A DNA stretch of 64,000 bases from Maribacter litoralis (GTDB taxonomy: Bacteria > Bacteroidota > Bacteroidia > Flavobacteriales > Flavobacteriaceae), in NCBI RefSeq assembly GCF_003075045.1, contig NZ_QCZD01000004.1, positions 1 through 64,000 on the forward strand. Reading direction: 5' to 3'. The stretch's first letter is position 1, and each line of letters opens with the position of its first letter. The notes beneath the pieces are model-generated. The model saw only the letters and a list, made by a program, of their open reading frames with translations, made no database searches and was not told where the DNA came from. Shown here in pieces: positions 7,412 through 14,320 of the stretch. The position numbers and the translations under genes are program-made.

Positions 7412-8227
7412 CTATTTGTAGAAGAGGGTAGAGAGTGCCATATTTTCATTGCCTAAAAATTCCTTCGGATTAATTCCGGTAAACTCTTTAAAGTCTTTTA
7501 TAAAATGCGCTTGGTCGAAGTATTCACTTTCGTAAGCAATGTCGGTTAGGTTTTCTGACTTTTTATTAAGAAGCATTTTTAGTGCATTTTGCAGTCGGAT
7601 TACTTTACCCAACTGTTTTGGGCTAACACCAATTTGTTTTTTGAAATTTCGTTCAAGTTGTCTCCGTTTTGATAAATCTTCTTTAAGGATTTTGCTTATC
7701 GAAGCACTTCCATTTGTTGCTAAAAGAGCATCAATTGTTGTTTTTACGATATTATTAATTGTAGTTTTTTCATTCAACTTGTCTAAAAAAAAATTTTCAA
7801 TAATTTCTATTCGTTCACTAGTATTAGTTGCCTCAATTATTTTTCGCTCCAAGTCACTAGCAGTTTTTTCTCCGAACAACAATTCTATTGTCGTTTCCTT
7901 GTTTGCCAAGTTATTAATGGGCATTGTTACAAAATTTGCAAAACCATAAGGGTAAAAACGAATTGCAAAAGTATTCACATATCCTGTAGGTTCTATATAA
8001 AAGGGTTCAATTGTCTGTCCGAGAACCATTGCACGAGGTTGTAGTATAAATTCATCTTTCGAAGTGTATCGTTTAATGTCGTCTCCAAGTATAAACGCCA
8101 TTTCAATTGTGCCATCAGGAATGATTCGTTGTTTTTGTACATCAGGTTCAGCAGGAACTTCTAAAGTCCAATAGCAACTGACAAGAGATTCTAAATCCGG
8201 ATGTGGTTGGAATGTTTGATAGTTCAT
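7412..8227 (-). CDS. AraC-family transcriptional regulator
   Basis: This is a 271-residue regulator. The N-terminal part (QTFQPHPDLESLVSCYWTLEVP, FYPYGFANF) matches the DUF6597 sensor domain found in many Bacteroidota AraC proteins. The last 90 residues form the two-helix-turn-helix AraC domain, with QIGVSPKQLGKVIRLQNAL and the closing FDQAHFIKDFKEFTGINPKEF. It is the first gene of a pair with the VOC lipoprotein and probably regulates it. The pair is flanked by repeat A copies 2 and 3, so it looks like cargo placed into the element. Confidence 0.85.
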   Translation of the reverse strand: MNYQTFQPHPDLESLVSCYWTLEVPAEPDVQKQRIIPDGTIEMAFILGDDIKRYTSKDEFILQPRAMVLGQTIEPFYIEPTGYVNTFAIRFYPYGFANFVTMPINNLANKETTIELLFGEKTASDLERKIIEATNTSERIEIIENFFLDKLNEKTTINNIVKTTIDALLATNGSASISKILKEDLSKRRQLERNFKKQIGVSPKQLGKVIRLQNALKMLLNKKSENLTDIAYESEYFDQAHFIKDFKEFTGINPKEFLGNENMALSTLFYK

Positions 8228-8370
8228 TGAATAATTGATATTTTGTTAAATGACGCACAACTCATTTTTGTGGTCAATAAATATAATGTTATTCGTATTA
8301 TTAGATAGGATTAATTAATTCTTATAAAAATTTCTATTTGAACATTACTGATTAATTTACGTATTTGAAT

Positions 8371-8527
8371 AGGAACTGAAATGTTATTTAGCAGTCTCGA
8401 AGTTTCGTGACGGGAAGGGTTAACACTATGGAAAGCTAAAATTAGGGATTGTGTCCAAGATTATTATAGGGAAGCGCTTTTTCCGGAATGAAGCTTTTCG
8501 CGAAATGTAGGGGAATGTGCTGAACGG
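8371..8527 (-). repeat. Repeat A, copy 3
   Basis: This third copy shares GACGGGAAGGGTTAAC, GGAAAGCTAAAATTAGG, GATTGTGTCCAAGA and GGGAATGTGCTGAA with copies 1 and 2. It lies just past the DUF932 stop codon, the same relative place as copy 1. It is more diverged at its left end. The gap 8228-8596 holds only this repeat and an AT-rich AraC upstream region. Confidence 0.75.
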
Positions 8528-8596
8528 TATTGCTTTTAAACATAAGTAGCAAGCACAAAAAAATCCAGTTTAAGGTACTGGATGAACCTTTTGGCT

Positions 8597-9433
8597 TTAG
8601 GCCATTTCATAAATTTCATCAAACAATTTCTTGTCCAATCTTTCTTGTTGGCCAAAGCTTTTCTTCAGCGTGTTGTGTAAAACTGCATTGAAGGCATTGT
8701 AACCTAACCACAAATTAGGTTCCTCGTTTAGCAACAATGCTTCATAATTCAGGATTTCCAGGACTTCACGAGATTTTTTCGAAGGGTCGCTGTTCTTGTC
8801 GCTGCATTCATATCTAAAGAGTTTCGTTTTATCAAGAATGGCTTTTACAAATTCCTGTGTATCGATGATTTTAAATTCTTTCATCTTGTCGAATTTCTTG
8901 GTTATCGTATAGAATTCATTGTCCAGAAACTTGTCGAACAGGTTGTTTAGTCTTGGCATAATAAGGTGTGTATTGTTCTTACTATGCTTGATGGAAAACT
9001 CAATTTCGGCTTGTGAAACGTGCAAACCATTGGAACATACTTCTCTATAAAATCCGAAGTGTCCAGAAGTCTTTTCACTACCGTCATACGAGTTTTTGAA
9101 CCGTAGCATTGGCAGTATCACGTCCTTATCGTTCTTGACGGTAAACTGACTTATATCGTCTATGATAAAGTCGGTAATGAACGACCTATCATTTTTGTTG
9201 ATGGTGCGCTTGTGAAAGTTCAGTTGTGCATCTGTCAGCATTTCTTCAGCTTTCTTGAAGAACAATTGGTTTGGAATGTGTCCATAACTGTTAGATACCA
9301 CATTGACGATTTTACCATTTGAAATGATGGCATTTTCAAGCCCTCGTCGGGATTCTATCTGTGTCAGAGTTTTTAAGGATTTCATTTCTGATGAAACAAA
9401 GATTTCATCCTGTTGCAAATTTTGTAAATACAT
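8597..9433 (-). CDS. DUF932 (phage/plasmid-like) protein
   Basis: This 278-residue protein matches the DUF932 family of plasmid and phage proteins along its length: SLKTLTQIESRRGLENAIISNGKIVNVVS..., FYREVCSNGLHVSQ, and a C-terminal LNEEPNLWLGYNAFNAVLHN. The start at 9433 is chosen because it gives the same leader spacing to repeat B as the parB and 64-residue genes. The family is widespread on mobile DNA with no proven biochemical role. Repeat B2 precedes it and repeat A3 follows it, so gene and repeats look like one transposable or shuffled module of the element backbone. Confidence 0.8.
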   Translation of the reverse strand: MYLQNLQQDEIFVSSEMKSLKTLTQIESRRGLENAIISNGKIVNVVSNSYGHIPNQLFFKKAEEMLTDAQLNFHKRTINKNDRSFITDFIIDDISQFTVKNDKDVILPMLRFKNSYDGSEKTSGHFGFYREVCSNGLHVSQAEIEFSIKHSKNNTHLIMPRLNNLFDKFLDNEFYTITKKFDKMKEFKIIDTQEFVKAILDKTKLFRYECSDKNSDPSKKSREVLEILNYEALLLNEEPNLWLGYNAFNAVLHNTLKKSFGQQERLDKKLFDEIYEMA

Positions 9434-9447
9434 AGCTTTTGAATTTA

Positions 9448-9600
9448 GATTAAACAATATTTGAGCTTAACCCAAACGGAAGCTAAAATCTCAGCTCAAA
9501 AGGAAACGGAATAAATAAGTAAGGGAAGAAGCGGTGGCTTTATGCCGTAGTCTTTTGATGGGTGTATTTTACGAGTTTACCTTTGCGTTACTATTGATTG
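9448..9600 (-). repeat. Repeat B, copy 2 (5' leader of DUF932 gene)
   Basis: This has the same blocks as copies 1 and 3: GATTAAACAATATTTGAG, CCAAACGGAAGC, CTCAAAAGGAAACGGAATAA, GGCTTTATGCCGTAGTCTTT, TTTTACGAGTTTACC. It ends 15 bases from the ATG at 9433. Confidence 0.85.
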
Positions 9601-9653
9601 ATTATTCTCTCTATTCCTTGACCATTTTAACCAAGTGTCTATTATAAAAAAAA

Positions 9654-9685
9654 AAGAAGGACCAGCACGAATGCCAATCCTTCTT
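9654..9685 (-). terminator. Rho-independent terminator of parB
   Basis: The stem AAGAAGGA (9654-9661) pairs with TCCTTCTT (9678-9685). On the minus strand it is followed by a run of T. It lies just past the parB stop codon at 9699. Confidence 0.8.
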
Positions 9686-9698
9686 CAAACAACAAAAG

Positions 9699-11495
9699 CT
9701 ACTCTTTCAATCCTTGAATTTGCTTTTCAAGAACTGTTATTCGCTCTTTCAAACGTTCTTCACGCTTGTTTCTTTTTTCGGCATATTCTTTTTCGATGCC
9801 GTCAATCTTGGACTTGTAATAACCTTGCATCGCATTGTAGAATGAAATGTTAGTCAGATTATTAACGTGATTGCTTTCGCCAAAATGCACTTGCTTCGTT
9901 AGTATATACCGTATCAACTTATGAAAGATTTCCTTTTTAAACTTCTTTTTGAAACTCTCAACAATTTCTTCATCTGTCATCTTGGATGTATTGCCCAATA
10001 AATTTGAAAAGAATCTTTGTCGTCCAACATAATCTACATTGTTTTCATACAACGTCAATGAGAATGCTACCATTTCATCCACCGAAAGTGTTTTCTTCGT
10101 ATCAATGTATTTGGTGTCTCTAATCATTTCAACAACTTCTTCAAACTGCTTGTTGTTCTCTATTTGCTTCTTGCGTATTTCCCTTTCGTTGATTTTAATT
10201 ATCTGTTCTTCAGGGGAACAATCTGCCATTTTTCTGTTTTCCAAAGGTGCTGAATACGATGTCGATTCATTTTTGGACTGTTCAACAATCTTTATAAAGA
10301 CTTCTTTGTGTCTGTATGTTTCAGGATGGAACACAATACCTTTTACAAATTCATTTTCTTTAGCGGAATTGTATTTTTCCAATTCTTCTTCGTATTGCTG
10401 TAAGGCTTCATCCAGCTCAGCTTTAAATTCATCTTCGGAATAATCGTAATGTTGGTATTCTTTCTTGATGTCCTCAATTGTTGGCTTTATCGGATTTTCT
10501 ATGATTTCAACATCATCCAGCAAATAGACTTTCAAACCGTTCTTTTCCAATTGTGAAATAATCAGCTGATTGTTTTCCTCGTCTGCCCAATACTGTCGTA
10601 TTTCAGGAATTAACAGTATGTTCTCTTGTTTCGATTTTTCAATCAAATTCAAGAACGACTTGCTTTTCTTCGTTTCATAACAAGCTGATTTTGTACAAAC
10701 CATTTTGCCATCGCCGAAAAGATTACCTTGATTTGCCGCGTTAAACGGACATTCAATACAAGAGCCTACTTTTGGCACCAATTTCTTATCATTTACATCA
10801 AAAGATGCTTTTTCCAAATCATAGGTCTGGTCTTTAATCATCCTGTTCACCTGATGGGCACTAAAATCTTCGCCCATCGTTTCCAACATCATCTGCTGTT
10901 CTTCTGGTTCAAAAAGTGCAACACCCACACCTAACGAAATCGTCATTTCGCCATTACGAACAAAATGCTTAAAACCTTCAATTAAACCAGCCAGCTTTAA
11001 TCGTTGTCTGATAAAGTTATCTGTTCTTCCCAATCGCTTTGCAATTTCTGTAGGCGCATATTTTTCGCTTAAGTAAGCAATCGCCTCAGCTTCTTCGGTA
11101 GGTTCAACATCCTGCCTTTGCAGATTTTCGATGATTTGAATTTCAAGAACATCGTTGTTCTTATATTCCCTGACAATACACGGAATAGTTTTCTTGTCGG
11201 CCATCTTACTTGCTCGATACCTACGTTCGCCCATCACGATGATAAATTCGTTTCCAGATTTTCGGACTGTAATAGGCTGTAGAACACCGTGCTTTTTGAC
11301 GCTTTCGGAAAGCTGTTGCAGATGTGCTTCATTAAAAGTCTTTCTGGGTTGCATCGGGTCGGGAATGACCTTTGCAGTTGATAGGTTCTCAATCTGAAGC
11401 CCAATCGCTTTTTGTGTCAATTTTTCTTTGACTTCTTTCTTGGCGGTGGTAATTTTTTTACCGCTCTTTCTTGTGGTACTCGCTTTTGTTGTCAT
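9699..11495 (-). CDS. parB: Large ParB/RepB/Spo0J-family partition protein
   Basis: The 598-residue protein starts at the ATG at 11495; an upstream in-frame TTG is less likely given the leader spacing. After a basic N-terminus it has the ParB/Srx motif (VMGERRYRASKMADKKTIPC) and ENLQRQDVEPTEEAEAIAYL, then the KorB-like helix-turn-helix (APTEIAKRLGRTDNFIRQRLKLAGL). A Cys cluster (CIECPFNAAN..., CTKSACYE) follows, then a long acidic, coiled C-terminal half. Such long ParB-like proteins occur on Bacteroidota plasmids and elements and may act in gene control or segregation, using CTP. No parA is next to it, so classical partition is uncertain. Confidence 0.85.
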   Translation of the reverse strand: MTTKASTTRKSGKKITTAKKEVKEKLTQKAIGLQIENLSTAKVIPDPMQPRKTFNEAHLQQLSESVKKHGVLQPITVRKSGNEFIIVMGERRYRASKMADKKTIPCIVREYKNNDVLEIQIIENLQRQDVEPTEEAEAIAYLSEKYAPTEIAKRLGRTDNFIRQRLKLAGLIEGFKHFVRNGEMTISLGVGVALFEPEEQQMMLETMGEDFSAHQVNRMIKDQTYDLEKASFDVNDKKLVPKVGSCIECPFNAANQGNLFGDGKMVCTKSACYETKKSKSFLNLIEKSKQENILLIPEIRQYWADEENNQLIISQLEKNGLKVYLLDDVEIIENPIKPTIEDIKKEYQHYDYSEDEFKAELDEALQQYEEELEKYNSAKENEFVKGIVFHPETYRHKEVFIKIVEQSKNESTSYSAPLENRKMADCSPEEQIIKINEREIRKKQIENNKQFEEVVEMIRDTKYIDTKKTLSVDEMVAFSLTLYENNVDYVGRQRFFSNLLGNTSKMTDEEIVESFKKKFKKEIFHKLIRYILTKQVHFGESNHVNNLTNISFYNAMQGYYKSKIDGIEKEYAEKRNKREERLKERITVLEKQIQGLKE

Positions 11496-11510
11496 AATAC
11501 TCAAATTTTA

Positions 11511-11668
11511 GATTAAACAATATTTGAGCAGAAACCAAACGGAAGATAAAATCTTGGCTCAAAAGGAAACGGAATAAATAAGCGATGGAAGAGACGTTGG
11601 CTTTATGCCGTAGTCTTTTGATGGAAGTATTTTACGAGTTTAAATTGCGGTCATATTGTATGATAATA
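11511..11668 (-). repeat. Repeat B, copy 3 (5' leader of parB)
   Basis: This is the closest match to copy 1, ending with the shared CATATTGTATGATAAT-type tail. It begins 16 bases from the parB ATG. Beyond it the sequence becomes very AT-rich. Confidence 0.85.
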
Positions 11669-11700
11669 AACCCCCTTAGTTAAATTTTTATTTTCAATTC

Positions 11701-11736
11701 ATTGGTAATATATTAGTTTAATATTTATTGGTAATA
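11701..11736. repeat. Direct repeat ATTGGTAATA, two copies
   Basis: ATTGGTAATA occurs at 11701-11710 and 11727-11736, 26 bases apart. Located between the parB leader and the tRNA-like end, it could be a recombinase arm site or a regulator site. Nothing in the sequence decides between these. Confidence 0.4.
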
Positions 11737-11761
11737 AATGTTGTTAATTGAAAAGAATTAT

Positions 11762-11769
11762 TATTTTTG
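11762..11769 (+). promoter_or_regulatory. TAnnTTTG -7 box (TATTTTTG)
   Basis: This matches the Bacteroidota -7 consensus and is followed by C. It points toward the tRNA-like sequence and its terminator, with no convincing open frame in between. Confidence 0.45.
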
Positions 11770-11774
11770 CATCA

Positions 11775-11930
11775 GACGAATCAAATTGAACTACAACTCA
11801 CGAGAATTAGTTCACAAATCGTCAACATAGATAAAAATATTTGGCAGAAGTGCCACAGCGACAGGGCTCGCCAAGCAAGGTTCGAGTCCCGTCCAGACCG
11901 CAAAAGCTCTCAAGAAATTGAGAGCTTTTT
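11775..11930 (+). ncRNA. Possible structured RNA ending in a tRNA-Asp-like 3' piece
   Basis: A promoter-like box lies a few bases upstream and a strong hairpin terminator closes the region. Inside are nested stems, GACGA/TCGTC (11775-11779 with 11819-11823) around TGAACTA/TAGTTCA (11787-11793 with 11808-11814). A tRNA-like part follows: TTGG(N2)AGAA..CC near 11840, then GGTTCGAGTCCCGTCCAGAC (11879-11898). The T-arm 5' strand does not pair with its 3' strand, so this is not a working tRNA. A pseudo-tRNA with chance stems is the main alternative. Confidence 0.35.
11879..11902 (+). other. tRNA-Asp 3'-end-like sequence, candidate attachment site
   Basis: The sequence matches the 3' end of a typical Bacteroidota tRNA-Asp (T-loop TTCGAGT, then CCCGT, CCAGACC, G and CA). 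Sequence to the left belongs to the element and does not complete the T-stem. A 3' tRNA fragment at the far edge of an integrated element is what tyrosine integrase insertion leaves behind. Confidence 0.5.
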
Positions 11931-11931
11931 T
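11903..11931 (+). terminator. Hairpin terminator after tRNA-like piece 1
   Basis: The stem AAAGCTCTCAA/TTGAGAGCTTT (11903-11913, 11918-11928), loop GAAA, is followed by TTT. It is the inverted form of the hairpin at 12302-12327. Confidence 0.8.
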
Positions 11932-11954
11932 CGTTTAAAGAGTTTACTAGTTTT

Positions 11955-12217
11955 ATGATTCACCATTACGTATATATTATCTACTCTCCTTCACACGATG
12001 TCTATTACAAGGATATTCTACAGACTACATACTCAGATTGGAACAACATAATAAAGGCAAAACAACATACACCAAAAACAAAGGACCCTGGAAACTCGTT
12101 TATGCAGAAGAATTAGATTCTAAAAAAGAAGCACTTATAAAAGAGAAGATGCTGAAAAGACAACATAGGCAATATTTGCTTTGGCTTTTCAATCAAAAAA
12201 CGAATCTTATAAAATAG
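11955..12217 (+). pseudogene. Frameshifted GIY-YIG nuclease family gene
   Basis: From ATG at 11955 the frame reads HHYVYIIYSPSHDVYYK, the start of a GIY-YIG domain (here VYI...YYK). After codon 19 (AAG at 12009-12011) the reading must shift to continue as YSTDYILRLEQHNKGK, then TYTKNKGPWKLVYAEE and KEALIKEKMLKRQHRQYL, ending at TAG 12215-12217. One missing G near 12011 explains the break; the unshifted frame stops at 12114. The intact protein would be about 88 residues, the usual size of single-domain GIY-YIG (UPF0213-type) proteins. It lies between two tRNA-Asp-like pieces with matching terminators. A sequencing error is the alternative to a true mutation. Confidence 0.8.
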
Positions 12218-12218
12218 C

Positions 12219-12300
12219 TTAGAATACCAGTCTCGGCTCAGCCGAGAGGGTCGCGGGTTCGAGTTCTTGCTTGTCTCGGACAAGCCGAGATCCAGACCGC
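12219..12300 (+). pseudogene. Chimeric tRNA-Asp-like remnant with palindromic insertions
   Basis: Pieces match tRNA-Asp in order: TTAGAATACC (D-arm right side), GGGTCGCGGGTTCGAGT (variable loop and T-arm 5' part), and TCCAGACCGC (3' acceptor). The anticodon arm is replaced by TCTCGGCTCAGCCGAGA (12231-12247). A 26-base insert with the similar TCTCGGACAAGCCGAGA (12274-12290) breaks the T-arm. No acceptor 5' strand is present, so it cannot be a functional tRNA. Confidence 0.65.
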
Positions 12301-12301
12301 A

Positions 12302-12329
12302 AAAGCTCTCAATTTCTTGAGAGCTTTTT
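12302..12329 (+). terminator. Hairpin terminator after tRNA-like piece 2
   Basis: Stem AAAGCTCTCAA/TTGAGAGCTTT (12302-12312, 12317-12327), loop TTTC, then TT. On the minus strand it also follows the DUF808 stop codon, so it may serve both directions. Confidence 0.8.
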
Positions 12330-12349
12330 GCGTTTATAAAAAATTTTAT

Positions 12350-13231
12350 TTAGATATTCAGATTTATTTTTTCAAATAACAGTTTAACTCCGTTAAAAAT
12401 CAATAAGGCAATAAAACCAACCACAAGACCGGTTAAAAACTCTACTATAATACTTGGCACATTGGGCAATATATGATGTAAGAAATCAATATTATGAACA
12501 AAAATACCTCCAGAAACTAAAAGCAATGCTATAGTGCCAATAACCGAAAGTGCTTTAATTACCTTCGGAAGTGCACTTACAAAAAATTGCCCTATTTTAT
12601 CTGAAATAGTATTTGTCTCTTCATTAAAGTTGATCAACCTAGTACCAAATTCATCCATTCTAACAATTAACGCCACAATACCGTATACCCCAACCGTAGC
12701 TAGCAAAGCAACCACAGAAACAACGGCTATTTGAGTAGCTAAGGGCTCTTCAATAACAGTACCTAATGCTATGATCACAATTTCAATAGAAAGAATAAAA
12801 TCGGTTACGATAGCAGATTTTACCTTTGTTTTTTCCAAGGCTAAAATTTCATCTTTTGTCATAGGTTCAGCATCGGCAGAAACATGGGTATGATTGTGAG
12901 GAACAAAGAATTCGTAAATTTTCTCCGCACCTTCAAAGGCAAGGTAAATTCCACCTAATATTAAAATAAGCGTAACCGCCCAAGGCAAAAAAGCACTTAA
13001 TAAAAATGCTATGGGTAGAATTATAATTTTATTGAGCAACGAACCTTTTGTAATGGCCCAAAGCACAGGTAATTCCCTTTGAGAGACGAATCCTGATGCT
13101 TTTTCGGCGTTAACCGCCAAATCATCACCAAGAATACCTGCCGTCTTCTTAGTAGCTATTTTACTCATTGCCGCTACATCATCTAACAATGCTGCAACAT
13201 CATCTAAAACTGCAAAAAATCCTGAAGCCAT
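12350..13231 (-). CDS. DUF808 family inner-membrane protein
   Basis: This 293-residue protein begins MASGFFAVLDDVAALLDDVAAMSKIATKK, the signature start of DUF808 (E. coli YedI-like). It then has several membrane segments: IILPIAFLLSAFLPWAVTLI, a pair at about residues 145-190, and two near the C-terminus. A conserved-looking loop with LTKDE-type charge (EPMTKDEILALEKTKVKSAI) sits in the middle. It is probably a transporter or membrane stress protein; the substrate is not known. It is the first clear chromosomal gene to the right of the mobile region and stands alone, divergent from the next gene with a 118-base gap. Confidence 0.88.
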   Translation of the reverse strand: MASGFFAVLDDVAALLDDVAAMSKIATKKTAGILGDDLAVNAEKASGFVSQRELPVLWAITKGSLLNKIIILPIAFLLSAFLPWAVTLILILGGIYLAFEGAEKIYEFFVPHNHTHVSADAEPMTKDEILALEKTKVKSAIVTDFILSIEIVIIALGTVIEEPLATQIAVVSVVALLATVGVYGIVALIVRMDEFGTRLINFNEETNTISDKIGQFFVSALPKVIKALSVIGTIALLLVSGGIFVHNIDFLHHILPNVPSIIVEFLTGLVVGFIALLIFNGVKLLFEKINLNI

Positions 13232-13349
13232 TTATCCTTATTTTACGACCAAAAATAATTCAACAAATTCATTATTTAGAATTATATTCATAAAAAAGAT
13301 AACCCATCTCTAATTTGTAACTTTATTACCCAATAGAAATAAGATTTAA

Positions 13350-14318
13350 ATGAAGGAAATTAATTGGGGAATTATTGGTTGTGGAGATGTTGCCGAGGTA
13401 AAAAGTGGTCCTGCTTTTCAAAAAGTTGCTAATTCCAATTTACTAATGGTCATGCGTAGAAATGAAGCCAAGGCCAAAGATTTTGCTGAACGTCACAACG
13501 TACCGCTTTGGACTTCCAACGCAGATGATATATTAAGTAATCCTAAAATACATGCAGTATATATTGCTACTCCACCCTCTTCTCATCTTATGTATACTTT
13601 GCAAGCATTAAAGGCAGGCAAACATGTTTACTTAGAAAAACCAATGGCACTGAACCCAAATGAAGCTAATCAAATTTGTAAAGCATTAGTAAATAGCACC
13701 GGCAAATTAACCATGGCACATTACCGACGTAAATTACCAGCTTTCTTAAAGGTTAAAGAATTATTGGAGAATAATTCTATTGGCGAGGTACTCCACGTTG
13801 ATTTACAAGTTCTACAATCTAAAAAAGAGCTGTTTATTTCAGATAAGAAAGATAATTGGAGAGTACAACCGGAAATATCTGGCGGAGGCTATTTTTATGA
13901 CCTAGCACCTCATCATATAGATTTGATGCTCCATTTTTTCGGACCTATTGACAAACTACATAGCCTTACCAAGCCAACCTATAATAAGGTAAATGAAATG
14001 GTTAACGGCATTATTTCATTTACAAATGGTGTTCAATTTCGAGGTTTTTGGCAATTTAATGCCGCTGAAATAAACCAAAAAGATGAGTGCACAATATTTG
14101 GAACAAACGGCTGCATTAAATTTTCTTTTTTTGGCACGAAAGTTTACCTTATTTCCAAATTAGATGAAAGAGTATTTGAATTCAATAATCCTAAACATGT
14201 ACAAGAACCTATGATCAAAGCTACTGTTGATTACTTTCTAGGAAATAAAAAAAATCCATGCTCTGCTGGAGAAGGACTTTTGGTTATTGATATTTTAGAA
14301 CGTTTAAGTAGACGATAA
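13350..14318 (+). CDS. Gfo/Idh/MocA family oxidoreductase
   Basis: The 322-residue cytosolic enzyme has an N-terminal Rossmann domain (WGIIGCGDVAEVKSGPA), the family motif AGKHVYLEKPMALN with its catalytic-site lysine-proline at about residues 96-97, and a C-terminal alpha/beta domain with the conserved GGGYFYDLAPHHIDLM. It would oxidise or reduce a sugar or polyol derivative with NAD(P). The substrate cannot be inferred. It ends two bases before the convergent nucleoside-hydrolase gene. No sugar operon surrounds it. Confidence 0.9.
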   Translation: MKEINWGIIGCGDVAEVKSGPAFQKVANSNLLMVMRRNEAKAKDFAERHNVPLWTSNADDILSNPKIHAVYIATPPSSHLMYTLQALKAGKHVYLEKPMALNPNEANQICKALVNSTGKLTMAHYRRKLPAFLKVKELLENNSIGEVLHVDLQVLQSKKELFISDKKDNWRVQPEISGGGYFYDLAPHHIDLMLHFFGPIDKLHSLTKPTYNKVNEMVNGIISFTNGVQFRGFWQFNAAEINQKDECTIFGTNGCIKFSFFGTKVYLISKLDERVFEFNNPKHVQEPMIKATVDYFLGNKKNPCSAGEGLLVIDILERLSRR

Positions 14319-14320
14319 CC

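Larger units (their letters stand above)
1..11902. mobile_element. Integrated mobilizable element, right part (left end outside window)
   Basis: The block combines mobilization genes mobA/B/C, a candidate oriT, ssb, DUF6876, DUF932 and ParB genes, a Panacea-like gene and two families of dispersed repeats. This is the usual content of Bacteroidota integrative mobilizable elements or plasmids. From about 12,350 onward the genes are ordinary chromosomal ones. The right edge is placed at a tRNA-Asp 3'-end-like sequence (11879-11902), a common target of tyrosine integrases. No integrase, replication protein or conjugative tra genes are visible, so it either lacks its own transfer apparatus or keeps those genes to the left of the window. 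The boundary is an inference. Confidence 0.7.

Noticed and set aside
11840-11902. Functional tRNA-Asp
   Set aside because: No acceptor 5' strand and the T-stem strands do not pair with each other; it is a remnant or attachment site.
11767-11958. 63-codon plus-strand frame over the tRNA-like piece
   Set aside because: It reads straight through the tRNA-Asp-like 3' end and the terminator hairpin, so it is not a gene.
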